A DNA stretch of 41,765 nucleotides from a bacterium 1XD21-70. GTDB lineage: Bacteria > Bacillota > Clostridia > Lachnospirales > Lachnospiraceae. The stretch's first letter is position 1, and each line of letters opens with the position of its first letter. The notes under the pieces are model-generated. The model was not told the DNA's origin. It was given only the letters and a program-made list of their open reading frames with translations, and did no database searches. Shown one piece after another: positions 24,798 to 33,392 of this stretch. A program made the position numbers and the translations under genes. The stretch is taken from the NCBI GenBank assembly GCA_003669055.1, contig RAYB01000045.1:1-41765 (forward strand), written 5' to 3'.

Positions 24798-25550
24798 GTG
24801 AAAATATTGAACTGCCAGGCGGTTGCCGAGGCAGAGAAGAACATGGTCTTTGCGGCCCGGCTTACCCAGCGGGGGCACCGGATCGCCACAATGGAGGACC
24901 TGCTGGCGCTCTATGAGAAGTCGTTCAGCACGGATACCGTGGAGGCCATCGGCGGCCTTCCCCACCCAACGGTCCAAAAATTTGCGGTGATCACGGTGGC
25001 GGTTGTGGGGGCGAGCAGGCGGTTCCTTGCACAGATCACCAGACACCAGAACGAGGTGAAGTTTATGAGCGCTTCGCTGCAGTACAGCAATTATGCAGGA
25101 CAGGCGGATTTTGCCATACCTTATGAGATACTGGCTGCTTCTGGTTCTGTCCGGGAGCTGTATCTGGAAAGCTGCCATAGGGGGATGGACTGCTACGGGG
25201 AACTGTGCGGCGCCGGAATCGGCCATGACGCGGCGGGCTATGCCACGCCCCAGGGCTTAAGAAATGTGCTTCTGATAAGCGCCACGCCCTACCAGTGGAA
25301 ACACATCATCGGACAGCGGATATGCCGGAGGAACACGGACGAGACAAGAATCGTGCTCTTGAAGGTCTGGCAGGAGCTGTGCCGGTTGAGCCCGGTTCTA
25401 TTTTCCGTGCAGCTTACGGGAGCCTTCTGCCAGAGGGATAAGTGTCTGGAGGGAAAGCTGGGGTGTGGGAAAAGGTTGGGAACCTCCCAGGGGCCTTCGG
25501 AGATCCTGGCGGCAGATTACCCGGCGCTTTTTAAGGGAGGCGCCACATGA
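24798..25550 (+). CDS. thyX: ThyX-like flavin-dependent thymidylate synthase (variant motif)
   Basis: ThyX makes dTMP from dUMP using FAD and methylene-THF. This 250-aa protein has the ThyX region ITRHQNEVKFMSASLQYS (about 76-93), where the family shows RHR-x7-S-x-R-Y-S, and a C-terminal substrate part with TPYQWKHIIGQRICRR (about 168-183). The motif differs: RHR is RHQ, the spacer is one longer, and the SGRYS Arg is Gln, so activity may differ from standard ThyX. The start is uncertain: GTG 24798 has no good Shine-Dalgarno, and a GGAGGGG near 24770 suggests a non-ATG start slightly upstream. The stop overlaps the dUTPase start (ATGA). Confidence 0.78.
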   Translation: MKILNCQAVAEAEKNMVFAARLTQRGHRIATMEDLLALYEKSFSTDTVEAIGGLPHPTVQKFAVITVAVVGASRRFLAQITRHQNEVKFMSASLQYSNYAGQADFAIPYEILAASGSVRELYLESCHRGMDCYGELCGAGIGHDAAGYATPQGLRNVLLISATPYQWKHIIGQRICRRNTDETRIVLLKVWQELCRLSPVLFSVQLTGAFCQRDKCLEGKLGCGKRLGTSQGPSEILAADYPALFKGGAT

Positions 25551-25960
25551 AGATAAAGCTCATTGATTTCGGCGTGAGGGAGGACTGGCGCCCCTACCGG
25601 CCCCACGGGAACGACGCCGGGGCGGATGTGTATATGCCCTATGACTGTACCCTGAAACCTGGGGATGTGGAGAAGGTGCCGCTGGGCTTCGGGATTGAGG
25701 TGCCGGACGGCTACGCGGGGTATGTGTTCCCGCGCAGCAGCATGGCGGCCAGGGGGCTTGTCTGCGAGCTGCCCCCTGTGGATTCCGGCTACCGCGGGGA
25801 GATCCATGCGATCATCAGCAATGTAAGCAGCAGGACCCAGGCCATCAAGAAAGGGGCGCGGGTGGGGCAGCTTATCATAACGCCGGTGGTGATTGCGGAT
25901 TTTGTTTCCGGGCTTGGGGAGGAAAGGGGCACGGGCGGATTTGGGAGTACCGGGGAATGA
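25547..25960 (+). CDS. dut: dUTP diphosphatase (trimeric dUTPase)
   Basis: This enzyme hydrolyses dUTP to dUMP and PPi, supplying dUMP and keeping uracil out of DNA. All five trimeric dUTPase motifs are present in the 137 aa: NDAGADVY (23-30), PRSSMAARG (about 62-70), VDSGYRGEI (about 78-86), RVGQLIITPV (about 105-114) and ERGTGGFGSTG (about 125-136). The start overlaps the thyX stop by 4 nt, so product (dUMP) and consumer (ThyX-like) are co-translated. Confidence 0.95.
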   Translation: MKIKLIDFGVREDWRPYRPHGNDAGADVYMPYDCTLKPGDVEKVPLGFGIEVPDGYAGYVFPRSSMAARGLVCELPPVDSGYRGEIHAIISNVSSRTQAIKKGARVGQLIITPVVIADFVSGLGEERGTGGFGSTGE

Positions 25961-26062
25961 GGACTTTATCCGGGACAATTCTTGGTTTTTCACCGGTATA
26001 TGGATTGGGCATATCCGGGAGTTTGCTGGGTAGAATAAAAAGAGCGGCCAGTGATGACCGCG

Positions 26063-26377
26063 TTACCTTTTGGTATTCAGTTCCTTCATAATGCCGAGGA
26101 TGTATTCAAACGACCGGGAATCCAACTGCCTTGCCTGTGCGATAAATTCCTTTAAGGCTTCCGGGTTGGCGTTCCCTTCGTCAAAAAATTCCTGCGGCGT
26201 CACGCCCAGGTATTCGCAGATATAGAAAAAGGACGGCATGGAGGGAAGTGATTTTTTGTTTTCTATGTTGTTGATGTAGTTGTTTGCCTGGCCCAGCGAC
26301 AGGGACATATCGCGGGCGGATACGCCTTTTTGCGTCCGCAGCTTTGCCAGCCGCTCCGAGACAAAATTTTCATACAT
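26063..26377 (-). CDS. XRE-type helix-turn-helix regulator
   Basis: I choose ATG 26377 (MYENFVSERLAKLR), 8 nt after a GGAGG on the minus strand; the adjacent ATG at 26380 is equally possible. The 104-aa protein has a Cro/CI-type HTH (about 7-62: LAKLRTQKGVSARDMSLSLG then YINNIENKKSLPS). It is divergent from the SLOG gene across about 150 bp that contains a near-consensus promoter, so it probably regulates that gene, itself, or both. Confidence 0.85.
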   Translation of the reverse strand: MYENFVSERLAKLRTQKGVSARDMSLSLGQANNYINNIENKKSLPSMPSFFYICEYLGVTPQEFFDEGNANPEALKEFIAQARQLDSRSFEYILGIMKELNTKR

Positions 26378-26435
26378 CATCTTCACCTCCCATTCTGTAA
26401 TAGATTTTACCTTATGTCTCTGCCTTATTCGCAAA

Positions 26436-26464
26436 TTGAAAAAGGGTATTTGTGACGGTATAAT
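26436..26464 (+). promoter_or_regulatory. Near-consensus promoter for the SLOG gene
   Basis: TTGAAA (26436-26441), a 17-bp spacer and a perfect TATAAT (26459-26464) lie about 60 nt upstream of the ATG at 26527. The short palindrome ATAGATTAAAACTATTAT next to the -10 is a possible operator. Confidence 0.75.
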
Positions 26465-26526
26465 AGATTAAAACTATTATATGTGGGAGAGTGAAGAAAT
26501 AAATCTATCAGACGGAGGAAAGACCA

Positions 26527-27018
26527 ATGAGGAAAAAGACATGCTGCGTGAGCGGACACCGGGATCTGCCGCAGAAGGAAATCAATTATGTGAAGGCGGC
26601 GCTTGGGTGTGAGGTTGACCGTGCCGTTGCGGACGGCTATACCTGCTTTATGAGCGGGTTCGGGGAAGGGGTGGACCAGTATTTTGCGGAGATCGTACTG
26701 GAGAGACAGAAAGGGAACCCGGCGCTGGAGCTTATCGCCGTCATCCCTTACCGGAAGCGCTTGGACAGCCTGAATGAGAAAGGGAGGACCTATGAAATGC
26801 TGGAGGCTTGCGCGGAGGTGGTTGTGGTGCAGGAGGAATACCACCCAAGCGTCTATTCCAGACGGAGCCGGTACATGGCGGAACGTTCTGACCGGGTGAT
26901 TGCGGTGTATGACGGGAGGGAGAAAGGCGGTACGGTGCGGACGATCCGCTTCGCACATATGCTGAAAAAGGAGCTCCGTGAGATCCCGGTGGGATTGAAA
27001 ATTATTAAGCCAAAATAG
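26527..27018 (+). CDS. SLOG-family protein (YpsA/DUF1273-like)
   Basis: This 163-aa protein has the Rossmann-like start CCVSGHRDLPQKE (about 6-18) and the GFGEGVDQYFAEIV (about 45-58) nucleotide-binding motif of YpsA/DUF1273 SLOG proteins, with IAVYDGREKGGT (about 123-134) near the end. SLOG proteins sense or process nucleotide-derived ligands. It begins 11 nt after a GGAGG-type site and has its own promoter. Common in clostridial ICEs; its function there is not established. Confidence 0.87.
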   Translation: MRKKTCCVSGHRDLPQKEINYVKAALGCEVDRAVADGYTCFMSGFGEGVDQYFAEIVLERQKGNPALELIAVIPYRKRLDSLNEKGRTYEMLEACAEVVVVQEEYHPSVYSRRSRYMAERSDRVIAVYDGREKGGTVRTIRFAHMLKKELREIPVGLKIIKPK

Positions 27019-27123
27019 TGTAAGTTTTTGACGCAGTGATAGAAAAATAGACAAGTATATGATAAAATATGCCCTATAGATTTATATTTTGCTAACTTAT
27101 AAAAACAAGAGAGGAAAAATACT

Positions 27124-29526
27124 GTGTTAAAAGATATAGCGGGAATTAAACTTGCAGGTGGAGGTTTCGTAAATTCGGTTGATTTGCGTTTCTTTGACCC
27201 ATTAGATGGAAACAAAGTTAAGTTACCTAAAGGAGCGATTCTCTATGGTAGAAATGGTTCTGGTAAAAGTACTATTGCAAAGGCAATTAAGAAAATAGTA
27301 AAAGGTGGGTATCCACATATAACACATGCTACTGTTTTGGATAAGGATGGAAACTTAATTGCTTTGACGGATGATGAAAAAGCGAGGATATTCGTATTTG
27401 ATGAAGAATTTGTGGATAGCAATATAAAATTACAAGAGGCAGGATTGAATACAATCGTCATGCTGGGGCAGCAAGTTGATTTAGCTAATCAAATCCAACA
27501 AGCTGAAAGTGAATTGAATATTGCAAGGCAGGAATATGAAAACCAGCGGGCACTTATTTCAAATGAATATGAAAACAGGAATAATTCCAAATCGCCCATG
27601 TTTTATATAGATCAAATGAGATATGCTTTACAGGGAGATGAAAATTGGGCAGGGAGAGACAAAATAATTAAGGATGGGCGTCATAATACAGGCGTGAAAG
27701 ATGAAACATATAAACAGTTTCTATCCGCATCACCAGAAAAAAGCAGAGATGAGCTCATTGTTCTTTTTGATGTAAAATTAAAAGCATTGTATCAAGCACA
27801 AAAGGGAGTTGCTGCTATCAATGCAAAAGTGCCTTCTCTGTCAATGGAGTATGACGATTTGGCAGTGAAAAATCTTCTTGCCATTAAAATAGAAAAACCA
27901 ATACTGTCTGAACGGGAAAAATATCTTTTACAGTTGGTTCAAAATGGCCAAAGCAATACCTTAGCTGATATGGCAGATGTTTTTGGAAATGAATTTATTA
28001 AAGAATGTCCTTTCTGCTTACAACCATTGGATGATGACTACAAAAAAAGCCTTTTTGACAGTGTTCAAAAAATACTCAGCAAAATTGTTGAGCAGCATCA
28101 ACAGGAATTACAGAAATATATCGCTAATGAAGTGAAAATAGATTTATCTGCATATGAAAAACTTAATGATAAAAAATCTGTATGTGAAAATATGATTGAA
28201 CAAATCAATCGGGTAATTAGAGAGAACAACCAGAAATTACAGTCCAAAATTACGAATCCATATTCTCCTATTGATATAGATGAAACAGCAGTATCTGCAT
28301 TACTTGGAGATTTAACGGAAGCATTAATCAAATTGGAAGAATCGAGATTAGAATTTAATAAAAGTGTACAGGCGACAGCTCCAATTAAAAAAGAACTGAA
28401 TAAAATCAATGCAGAAATTGCCTACTATGACATTTACAACTTTTCAATTAAATATACGGCACAGCAGCAAGAGTATACTCATGCAAAACAAATAGAAGCT
28501 GAGAAAAAGAATGTGTTCTTGCAAAAAAAGCAGTTGGTCGATGAATTAGAAGCTAACCGAAAGAATATACAAATTGCATTAAACGTTATCAATAACAGCT
28601 TAAAGTATATTTTTTTCTCAAATGACAGATTGAGGATAGAATATCAAAATGATACATATGTGCTTTTAGCAAATGGGCATTCTGTGAAGCCTTCTGAGGT
28701 ATCGCTGGGTGAAAGAAATATTATTGCATTGTGTTACTTTTTTGCGAACATAATGCAAAACAAGGAGATAACTACCACATATGATAAAGAGTATTTGTTA
28801 ATTATTGATGACCCTATATCAAGTTTTGATATAGAAAATAAGATAGGAATAATGTCCTTTTTAAAGTATCAATTAGGAAAATTTTTGATAGGAAATATAG
28901 ATACTAAAGCCCTTGTAATGACACATGATTTATTAACATTTTATGATCTTGATAAAGTCTTTGAAGAACTAATTGGGGAGTGTGGTCGGAGATTTCAGGG
29001 TCAAAAACTTAAGTTTAATCGTTATGAGTTAAGTTTACAAAATCTGCAAATATTTAAGTACAGGCAGAGACAAGAATATACAGAACTTGTGAAAGCAATA
29101 TATGAGTACGCTCTTGGTAATGGAAATAGTTATGAGATTATAATTGGAAATATGTTGAGACAAGTGCTCGAAGCGTTTGCGACATTTCAATATAAAAAAG
29201 GTATTGAAGAAGTGTCAACGGATTCATATGTTTTGGATGCTTTACCTGAGGAAGAATATAAATTATACTTTTATAATCTGATGTATCGGTTAGTTCTTCA
29301 TGGAGGAAGTCATAGGGAAGAACAGGTTAAAGCACTGGATGATATGAATTTCTTTAGTGTTGTCTCACATACTGATAAACAGAGAACAGCAAAGGATGTT
29401 TTATGTTTTATTTATCTATTGGATGAAAAACATATAATTTCACATTTAAAGGAATATGGAAATTCAGCAATTACGAATTTGGAACAATGGTGCAATGATA
29501 TTAAGACGAGATCCATTGTCGAATAG
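27124..29526 (+). CDS. RloC/PrrC-like SMC-type ATPase with zinc hook and HEPN-like C-terminus
   Basis: This 800-aa protein has Walker A GRNGSGKST (42-50), coiled coils on both sides of a zinc-hook motif CPFC (about 295-298), an ABC signature SLGERN (about 528), Walker B LLIIDDPISSFD (about 557-568) and a switch His in LVMTHD (about 600). This is the AAA_13 layout of RloC and PrrC anticodon nucleases. Its C-terminus has R-x3-E (MLRQVLEAF, about 677-685) and R-L-V-L-H-G-G-S-H (about 723-731), which resemble the nuclease Arg/Glu/His residues of that family. I infer a phage-triggered RNA-cutting defence protein. GTG start at 27124 with GAGGA upstream. AT-rich; paired with the next gene, 51 nt away. 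Confidence 0.8.
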   Translation: MLKDIAGIKLAGGGFVNSVDLRFFDPLDGNKVKLPKGAILYGRNGSGKSTIAKAIKKIVKGGYPHITHATVLDKDGNLIALTDDEKARIFVFDEEFVDSNIKLQEAGLNTIVMLGQQVDLANQIQQAESELNIARQEYENQRALISNEYENRNNSKSPMFYIDQMRYALQGDENWAGRDKIIKDGRHNTGVKDETYKQFLSASPEKSRDELIVLFDVKLKALYQAQKGVAAINAKVPSLSMEYDDLAVKNLLAIKIEKPILSEREKYLLQLVQNGQSNTLADMADVFGNEFIKECPFCLQPLDDDYKKSLFDSVQKILSKIVEQHQQELQKYIANEVKIDLSAYEKLNDKKSVCENMIEQINRVIRENNQKLQSKITNPYSPIDIDETAVSALLGDLTEALIKLEESRLEFNKSVQATAPIKKELNKINAEIAYYDIYNFSIKYTAQQQEYTHAKQIEAEKKNVFLQKKQLVDELEANRKNIQIALNVINNSLKYIFFSNDRLRIEYQNDTYVLLANGHSVKPSEVSLGERNIIALCYFFANIMQNKEITTTYDKEYLLIIDDPISSFDIENKIGIMSFLKYQLGKFLIGNIDTKALVMTHDLLTFYDLDKVFEELIGECGRRFQGQKLKFNRYELSLQNLQIFKYRQRQEYTELVKAIYEYALGNGNSYEIIIGNMLRQVLEAFATFQYKKGIEEVSTDSYVLDALPEEEYKLYFYNLMYRLVLHGGSHREEQVKALDDMNFFSVVSHTDKQRTAKDVLCFIYLLDEKHIISHLKEYGNSAITNLEQWCNDIKTRSIVE

Positions 29527-29577
29527 GTAAAATATATTATAATAATGGATGATTAACTATCCTGGAGAGGTAAATAA

Positions 29578-30558
29578 ATGGATATAAAAAACAGCTATGC
29601 GTTTGAGAATTTAGTTGCAAAAATATTTAGTGAATCGGGATATACTGTAAAGCAAGGAGTCCAATTAGAAAATAAAACAGGCGATATTGATATTATTGCT
29701 GAAATAGATAAAAGAAAATATTGTGTTGAAGTAAAATATTCTCGTATAACTGAAAGAGCTATGCAACGAATATGCGATACTGCAGAATCAAATAAGATGA
29801 TACCATTATTAGTAACAGCATATGATATTGATGAAAAAAGAAAAGAATATTATCAAAAACAATATCCAGACTTAATATTTGTGGATATTACGAACTTATT
29901 GTTTGCTGTACAATATGATACTGAATTACATAATGAGTTAGTAGCCAGCTTACCGTTTGTGGTTGATAATATAAAACCACAGGAAGGCTTTATACGAATA
30001 AATAGCCTACGACATGATGATTATACAAACTCATTAATTAAGGAGATGGAGTTTTGCAAGGCAGGAAAATCATTTGCAAGAACATATGAAGAAATATGTG
30101 GTGGACTTTTAAAAAATATATTTTCAGAAGATTTAACTTTATGGAGAGAACAGCAGAAATCAAATAAGGATTTGTACAGATTTGATCTTCTATGCCGGAT
30201 TAAAGATGGAAATCAAAAAACGTTTTGGTCAATTATTGAAAAATACTTCAATTCAAAATATGTGGTATTTGAATTCAAAAATTATAACGATCCAATTACT
30301 CAGAAAGAAATATATACTACCGAAAAATATTTATACTCAAAAGCACTACGAAGTGTTGGAATAGTGATATCAGCACATGGATATGATGAAAATGCTTTTT
30401 GGGCGGCAAAGGGGTGCTTAAGGGAAAACGGAAAACTTATTATGTTATTGGAAACAGAAGATTTGATAGAGATGAATAAAATGAAAGTAGATCAAGAAGA
30501 TCCATCTAATTATTTGTTAGATAAATTAGACGAACTTCTTTTAGAGTTGGAAAAGTAG
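29578..30558 (+). CDS. Protein with two PD-(D/E)XK-like nuclease domains (Mrr-like N-terminus)
   Basis: The 326-aa protein starts at ATG 29578 with GGAGAGG upstream. Its N-terminus has an Mrr/RecB-type core: E10 in the first helix, GDIDII with D36 and CVEVKYS with E51-x-K53. A second core may lie at about 200-240: FDLL with D about 203 and VFEFKNY with E232-x-K234, followed by an Arg/Gly-rich strand (RSVGIVISAHGYDENAFW). Two nuclease-like cores in one chain are uncommon. AT-rich like the RloC-like gene before it and followed by a strong terminator, so the two form one unit. The specificity and modification dependence are unknown. Confidence 0.72.
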   Translation: MDIKNSYAFENLVAKIFSESGYTVKQGVQLENKTGDIDIIAEIDKRKYCVEVKYSRITERAMQRICDTAESNKMIPLLVTAYDIDEKRKEYYQKQYPDLIFVDITNLLFAVQYDTELHNELVASLPFVVDNIKPQEGFIRINSLRHDDYTNSLIKEMEFCKAGKSFARTYEEICGGLLKNIFSEDLTLWREQQKSNKDLYRFDLLCRIKDGNQKTFWSIIEKYFNSKYVVFEFKNYNDPITQKEIYTTEKYLYSKALRSVGIVISAHGYDENAFWAAKGCLRENGKLIMLLETEDLIEMNKMKVDQEDPSNYLLDKLDELLLELEK

Positions 30559-30626
30559 ACATCAATTATTATGAATTAGAGCTGAGAACATATATAATTT
30601 ACTGACATAATTGAACAGTTGAAATT

Positions 30627-30659
30627 AAGAGCGAAGACTAAAACGTCCTCGCTCTTTTT
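30627..30659 (+). terminator. Strong Rho-independent terminator closing the defence module
   Basis: AAGAGCGAAGAC (30627-30638) pairs with GTCCTCGCTCTT (30645-30656) at 11 of 12 positions and is followed by a T run. It marks the right edge of the AT-rich insert. Confidence 0.88.
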
Positions 30660-30682
30660 ATAACCAAAAAGGAGGATTTTGA

Positions 30683-30799
30683 ATGTGTAACCTGGTGATA
30701 TGCGCCCTCTGCTTTCTGGCAGGCACGGTGGTGGGCGTGATGCTTATGTGCCTCCTGCAGGCAGGGAGGACAGGAAATGTGGACATGGAGGGAATGTAA
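30683..30799 (+). CDS. DUF3789-like small membrane peptide
   Basis: A 38-aa peptide from ATG 30683 (GGAGG 7 nt upstream) is a single membrane span (LVICALCFLAGTVVGVMLM) plus a short tail. Its stop codon touches the start of the next gene. Such mini membrane proteins occur at this place in Tn1549-like elements. Confidence 0.7.
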   Translation: MCNLVICALCFLAGTVVGVMLMCLLQAGRTGNVDMEGM

Positions 30800-31810
30800 A
30801 TGGATCAGAATGCGGTGGAATATATCAGGAACCATATCAAAGAGTTTCTGCCCCCGGAGTATCAGGATGCGGATGTTATCGTTGAGCCTGTTCTAAAAAA
30901 TAATGACCGGGTATTGACCGGGCTGACGATTTTTAAGGAGGGGAGCAATATGGCCCCTACGGTCTATCTGGAACCGTATTGGGAGGAAATTAAAAGAGGA
31001 CGCCTCTTAAGTTCGGTACTGGAAGAAATCGCACAGATCCAGCTTGGGGAAAACAACAGGGGAACTTTTGACCTCTCCATGCTGAAGGACTACGAAAAGG
31101 TAAAGCCGAAGCTCTTTATCCGGATGTGCGACCCGGAAAAAAATACGGAGTATTTAAGAGATAAACCATATACGGCATGTGGGGAGCTGGCGGCCTCTTA
31201 CAGAATCCAGGTTTTAGAAGAAAAGGAAATGAACGGCTCCGCTGCCATTACAAATGAAGTCCTGCGTTCCTGGGGGATTACGAAGGAGCAGCTCCACCAG
31301 GATGCTGTCCAGGCAGAGAAAGAGAGGAAACCGGCCTGCCTTTACCGCATGGATGATATCCTGTTTTCCGAACAGGCTGAAAATCTGCTGGAAGAGGGCG
31401 CCCCACTGCAGGCAGGGGAACTGCCAATCTTTGTCCTTACCAACCGTGATAAGTCGGAGGGAGCAGGGGTTATGGTACAAGATGGGGTCCTGAAAAAAGT
31501 GGGGGAACTGCTTGGGACGGATTATTATGTGCTCCCCTCATCCATCCATGAAGTGCTTGTCCTGCCGGATAACGGGGAGATGGATGTAAAGGAACTGGAA
31601 AGCATGGTCCGGGATGTCAATGCTGCCGAGGTAGCGCCCCATGAACTGCTGTCGGATAAAGTTCAGTTTTATGACCGCGCTTCCAGGACATTAGGGCGAA
31701 AGCAGGAAAAAGGAATCCTTGACAGGCTTGCGGAAAATAAAAAACAGATACAGGAGAAGGCTGGGAAAGAGAAGGCAGCAGAGAAGAAAAGAAATGAGCC
31801 GAGCCTGTAA
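30800..31810 (+). CDS. DUF5688-family ICE protein
   Basis: This 336-aa soluble protein starts right after the stop of the preceding peptide. It has the DUF5688-type pattern with long helical N-terminus, conserved FIRMCDPEKNTEYLRDKP region (about 111-128), and a metallopeptidase-like C-terminal half containing YYVLPSSIHEVLVLPDN (about 238-254). A Lys/Glu-rich tail (about 305-336) ends the protein. Frequent next to topB in clostridial ICEs; function unknown. Confidence 0.75.
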   Translation: MDQNAVEYIRNHIKEFLPPEYQDADVIVEPVLKNNDRVLTGLTIFKEGSNMAPTVYLEPYWEEIKRGRLLSSVLEEIAQIQLGENNRGTFDLSMLKDYEKVKPKLFIRMCDPEKNTEYLRDKPYTACGELAASYRIQVLEEKEMNGSAAITNEVLRSWGITKEQLHQDAVQAEKERKPACLYRMDDILFSEQAENLLEEGAPLQAGELPIFVLTNRDKSEGAGVMVQDGVLKKVGELLGTDYYVLPSSIHEVLVLPDNGEMDVKELESMVRDVNAAEVAPHELLSDKVQFYDRASRTLGRKQEKGILDRLAENKKQIQEKAGKEKAAEKKRNEPSL

Positions 31811-31858
31811 AGAGGGCTGCCGGACATTTTTGTAACAGGGAAAATGGAGGTGGAGAAA

Positions 31859-32164
31859 TTGAAGTTAGTGATTGCGGAAAAACCCTCCGTCGCAATGGCC
31901 CTGGCGGCGGTATTGGGCGCGGATGAGAAAAAGGACGGCTATCTGGAAGGGAACGGCTGGCTGGTGAGCTGGTGCGTCGGGCACCTGCTGGAGTTGGCGC
32001 AGCCGGGAGCCTATGGGGAACAGTATGTGAAATGGCGTTACAGCGACCTTCCGATTCTGCCGGAGAACTGGAAGTATGAGGCGCCGAAGGACAAGAAACC
32101 GCAGCTTGACCTTTTGTGCCGGTTGATGAAGGACAAGCGTGTCACCTCCGTGGTATGCGCCACC
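31859..32164 (+). pseudogene. topB: topB, 5' part (split by the IME)
   Basis: This encodes the first 102 residues of a type IA DNA topoisomerase III (MKLVIAEKPSVAMALAAVLG...). I choose TTG 31859 because GGAGG at 31846-31850 precedes it by 8 nt; ATG 31844 overlaps that site. The reading frame is cut inside the Toprim catalytic motif CATD|AGREGE: after the codon for Asp it runs into the IME and stops at 32176. Joined to 38983-40785 it gives an intact 702-codon TopB. TopB decatenates or unlinks DNA and is a standard passenger of these ICEs. Confidence 0.92.
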
Positions 32165-32166
32165 GA

Positions 32167-32177
32167 TGTTGGATAGT
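32167..32177. repeat. IME terminal inverted repeat, left
   Basis: TGTTGGATAGT directly follows the GA dinucleotide at 32165-32166. It is the perfect inverse of 38972-38982. Confidence 0.88.
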
Positions 32178-32419
32178 GCGGAGGGGTGACAAACAAATAC
32201 AAATAAGAAAGGGACTTCCTCAATCTTTAAAAGGCTATGACACTATCGATTATAGTCTTTTTTCATGCGGTAATTGCCGTATAAAATGAACTCCTATTCC
32301 CACAAGCGGAGAAATACCCAACAATAATATTACGCAATCCAATCTCCCGACAATTAACGTAAGAAAATCATTTATCAGCACGGAAATCAATCAATCCATA
32401 TCACAGGAGGGCAAAGAGC
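32178..32419. other. Left non-coding edge of the IME
   Basis: No gene seen. A weak hairpin ACTAT/ATAGT with T run near 32250-32270 could stop transcription entering from topB. The region leads to a GGAGG before the first IME gene. Confidence 0.4.
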
Positions 32420-33028
32420 ATGGATAAAAAGCAGGAACAGCAGATTTTAGACTATTACAGTACCACAGACAAATATATCCGTAGCAAGACACACTCTAAT
32501 GCGCATCAGAGTGTCTTTACCAAAGAAAGCGATAAATACCAGTGGCTTGTGTTGGAGCAGAGAAGCCAGTGCGAAGTCGAGGTAAGGCAGACCGACAGGC
32601 ATGGAACAATCACAGCGAGGGATAATTACGAACTGACAAAAAATCTCCCTAAGTGCGTGGGCATGGAGCGTTTATGTGAGGGCGCAAATATACAGATACC
32701 TTTTAACGCTGATGAAATCAATCTGATTTACCAGTTTGGAGAACAGGGAAAAGCGGAAACGTGCGCCAGTCTGTCTGCTATTCTTCCGCAGATAAAAGAC
32801 GATAACACAAAGCAGATAGTAAGTAGCACCTTAAAGAAATTAAATTCCCTGTCAGAAGAAACGTGTGCGGAACTGACCGCCACCACCAAAAGACGGAAAC
32901 TGACCGAGCGTGACCACTCCATAAGGACAAGGTTAGCCAGAGCAAAGGAACAGGCAAAACAGCCGATAGTTTCCGAGGGAAAAAAGCACAGAACCCACAG
33001 CAAAGGAAAGGGGGATATGGCACTATGA
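32420..33028 (+). CDS. Uncharacterised 202-aa IME accessory protein
   Basis: Starts at ATG 32420 with AGGAGG about 10 nt upstream. The protein is hydrophilic; the second half (about 95-185) is a helical domain with LSAILPQIKDDNTKQIVSS and a basic Arg/Lys-rich tail that could bind DNA. It overlaps the next start by 4 nt (ATGA). No family recognised; presumably a mobilization or maintenance accessory. Confidence 0.72.
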   Translation: MDKKQEQQILDYYSTTDKYIRSKTHSNAHQSVFTKESDKYQWLVLEQRSQCEVEVRQTDRHGTITARDNYELTKNLPKCVGMERLCEGANIQIPFNADEINLIYQFGEQGKAETCASLSAILPQIKDDNTKQIVSSTLKKLNSLSEETCAELTATTKRRKLTERDHSIRTRLARAKEQAKQPIVSEGKKHRTHSKGKGDMAL

Positions 33029-33306
33029 AACTTTCCCGATACGAACAGGAAACGATTGTCAATTATAATGCAGGAGAAAAGACCGCCACCCTCTATACAA
33101 GGGATAAAGCGGTTATGCGGAAACTTGACACGCTTGTTGCCGACTTCCCCGACACATACAAGCTGACAGGGCAGGACGAGGTATCTAAGACCTATTCTTT
33201 TCCAAAGTCATACGTCTGCTACCGCAAGCCGAGGGCGTTCAGTACAGAGCAGAGGGAACGGGCAAGGCAGATGATGATTGCAAATAACAAGGCAAAGGGA
33301 AATTAA
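33025..33306 (+). CDS. Small uncharacterised IME protein (93 aa)
   Basis: The ATG overlaps the preceding stop. The protein is compact and basic, with an N-terminal ETIVNYNAGEKTATLYTRDK segment (about 8-27) and YRKPRAFSTEQRERARQMM near the end. Conserved-looking but without an assigned function that I can support. Confidence 0.7.
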   Translation: MKLSRYEQETIVNYNAGEKTATLYTRDKAVMRKLDTLVADFPDTYKLTGQDEVSKTYSFPKSYVCYRKPRAFSTEQRERARQMMIANNKAKGN

Positions 33307-33392
33307 AGAAAATTTAATGGAATTGTGTATGCGTTTGTGGTAAGATAATGACATTGAACAATTTAACAAATCGAAATTTAAGGAGAAAGAAT

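Noticed and set aside
27018..27123. Promoter for the RloC-like gene
   Set aside because: A TTGACG is present but no -10 lies at an acceptable distance, so I do not call one.
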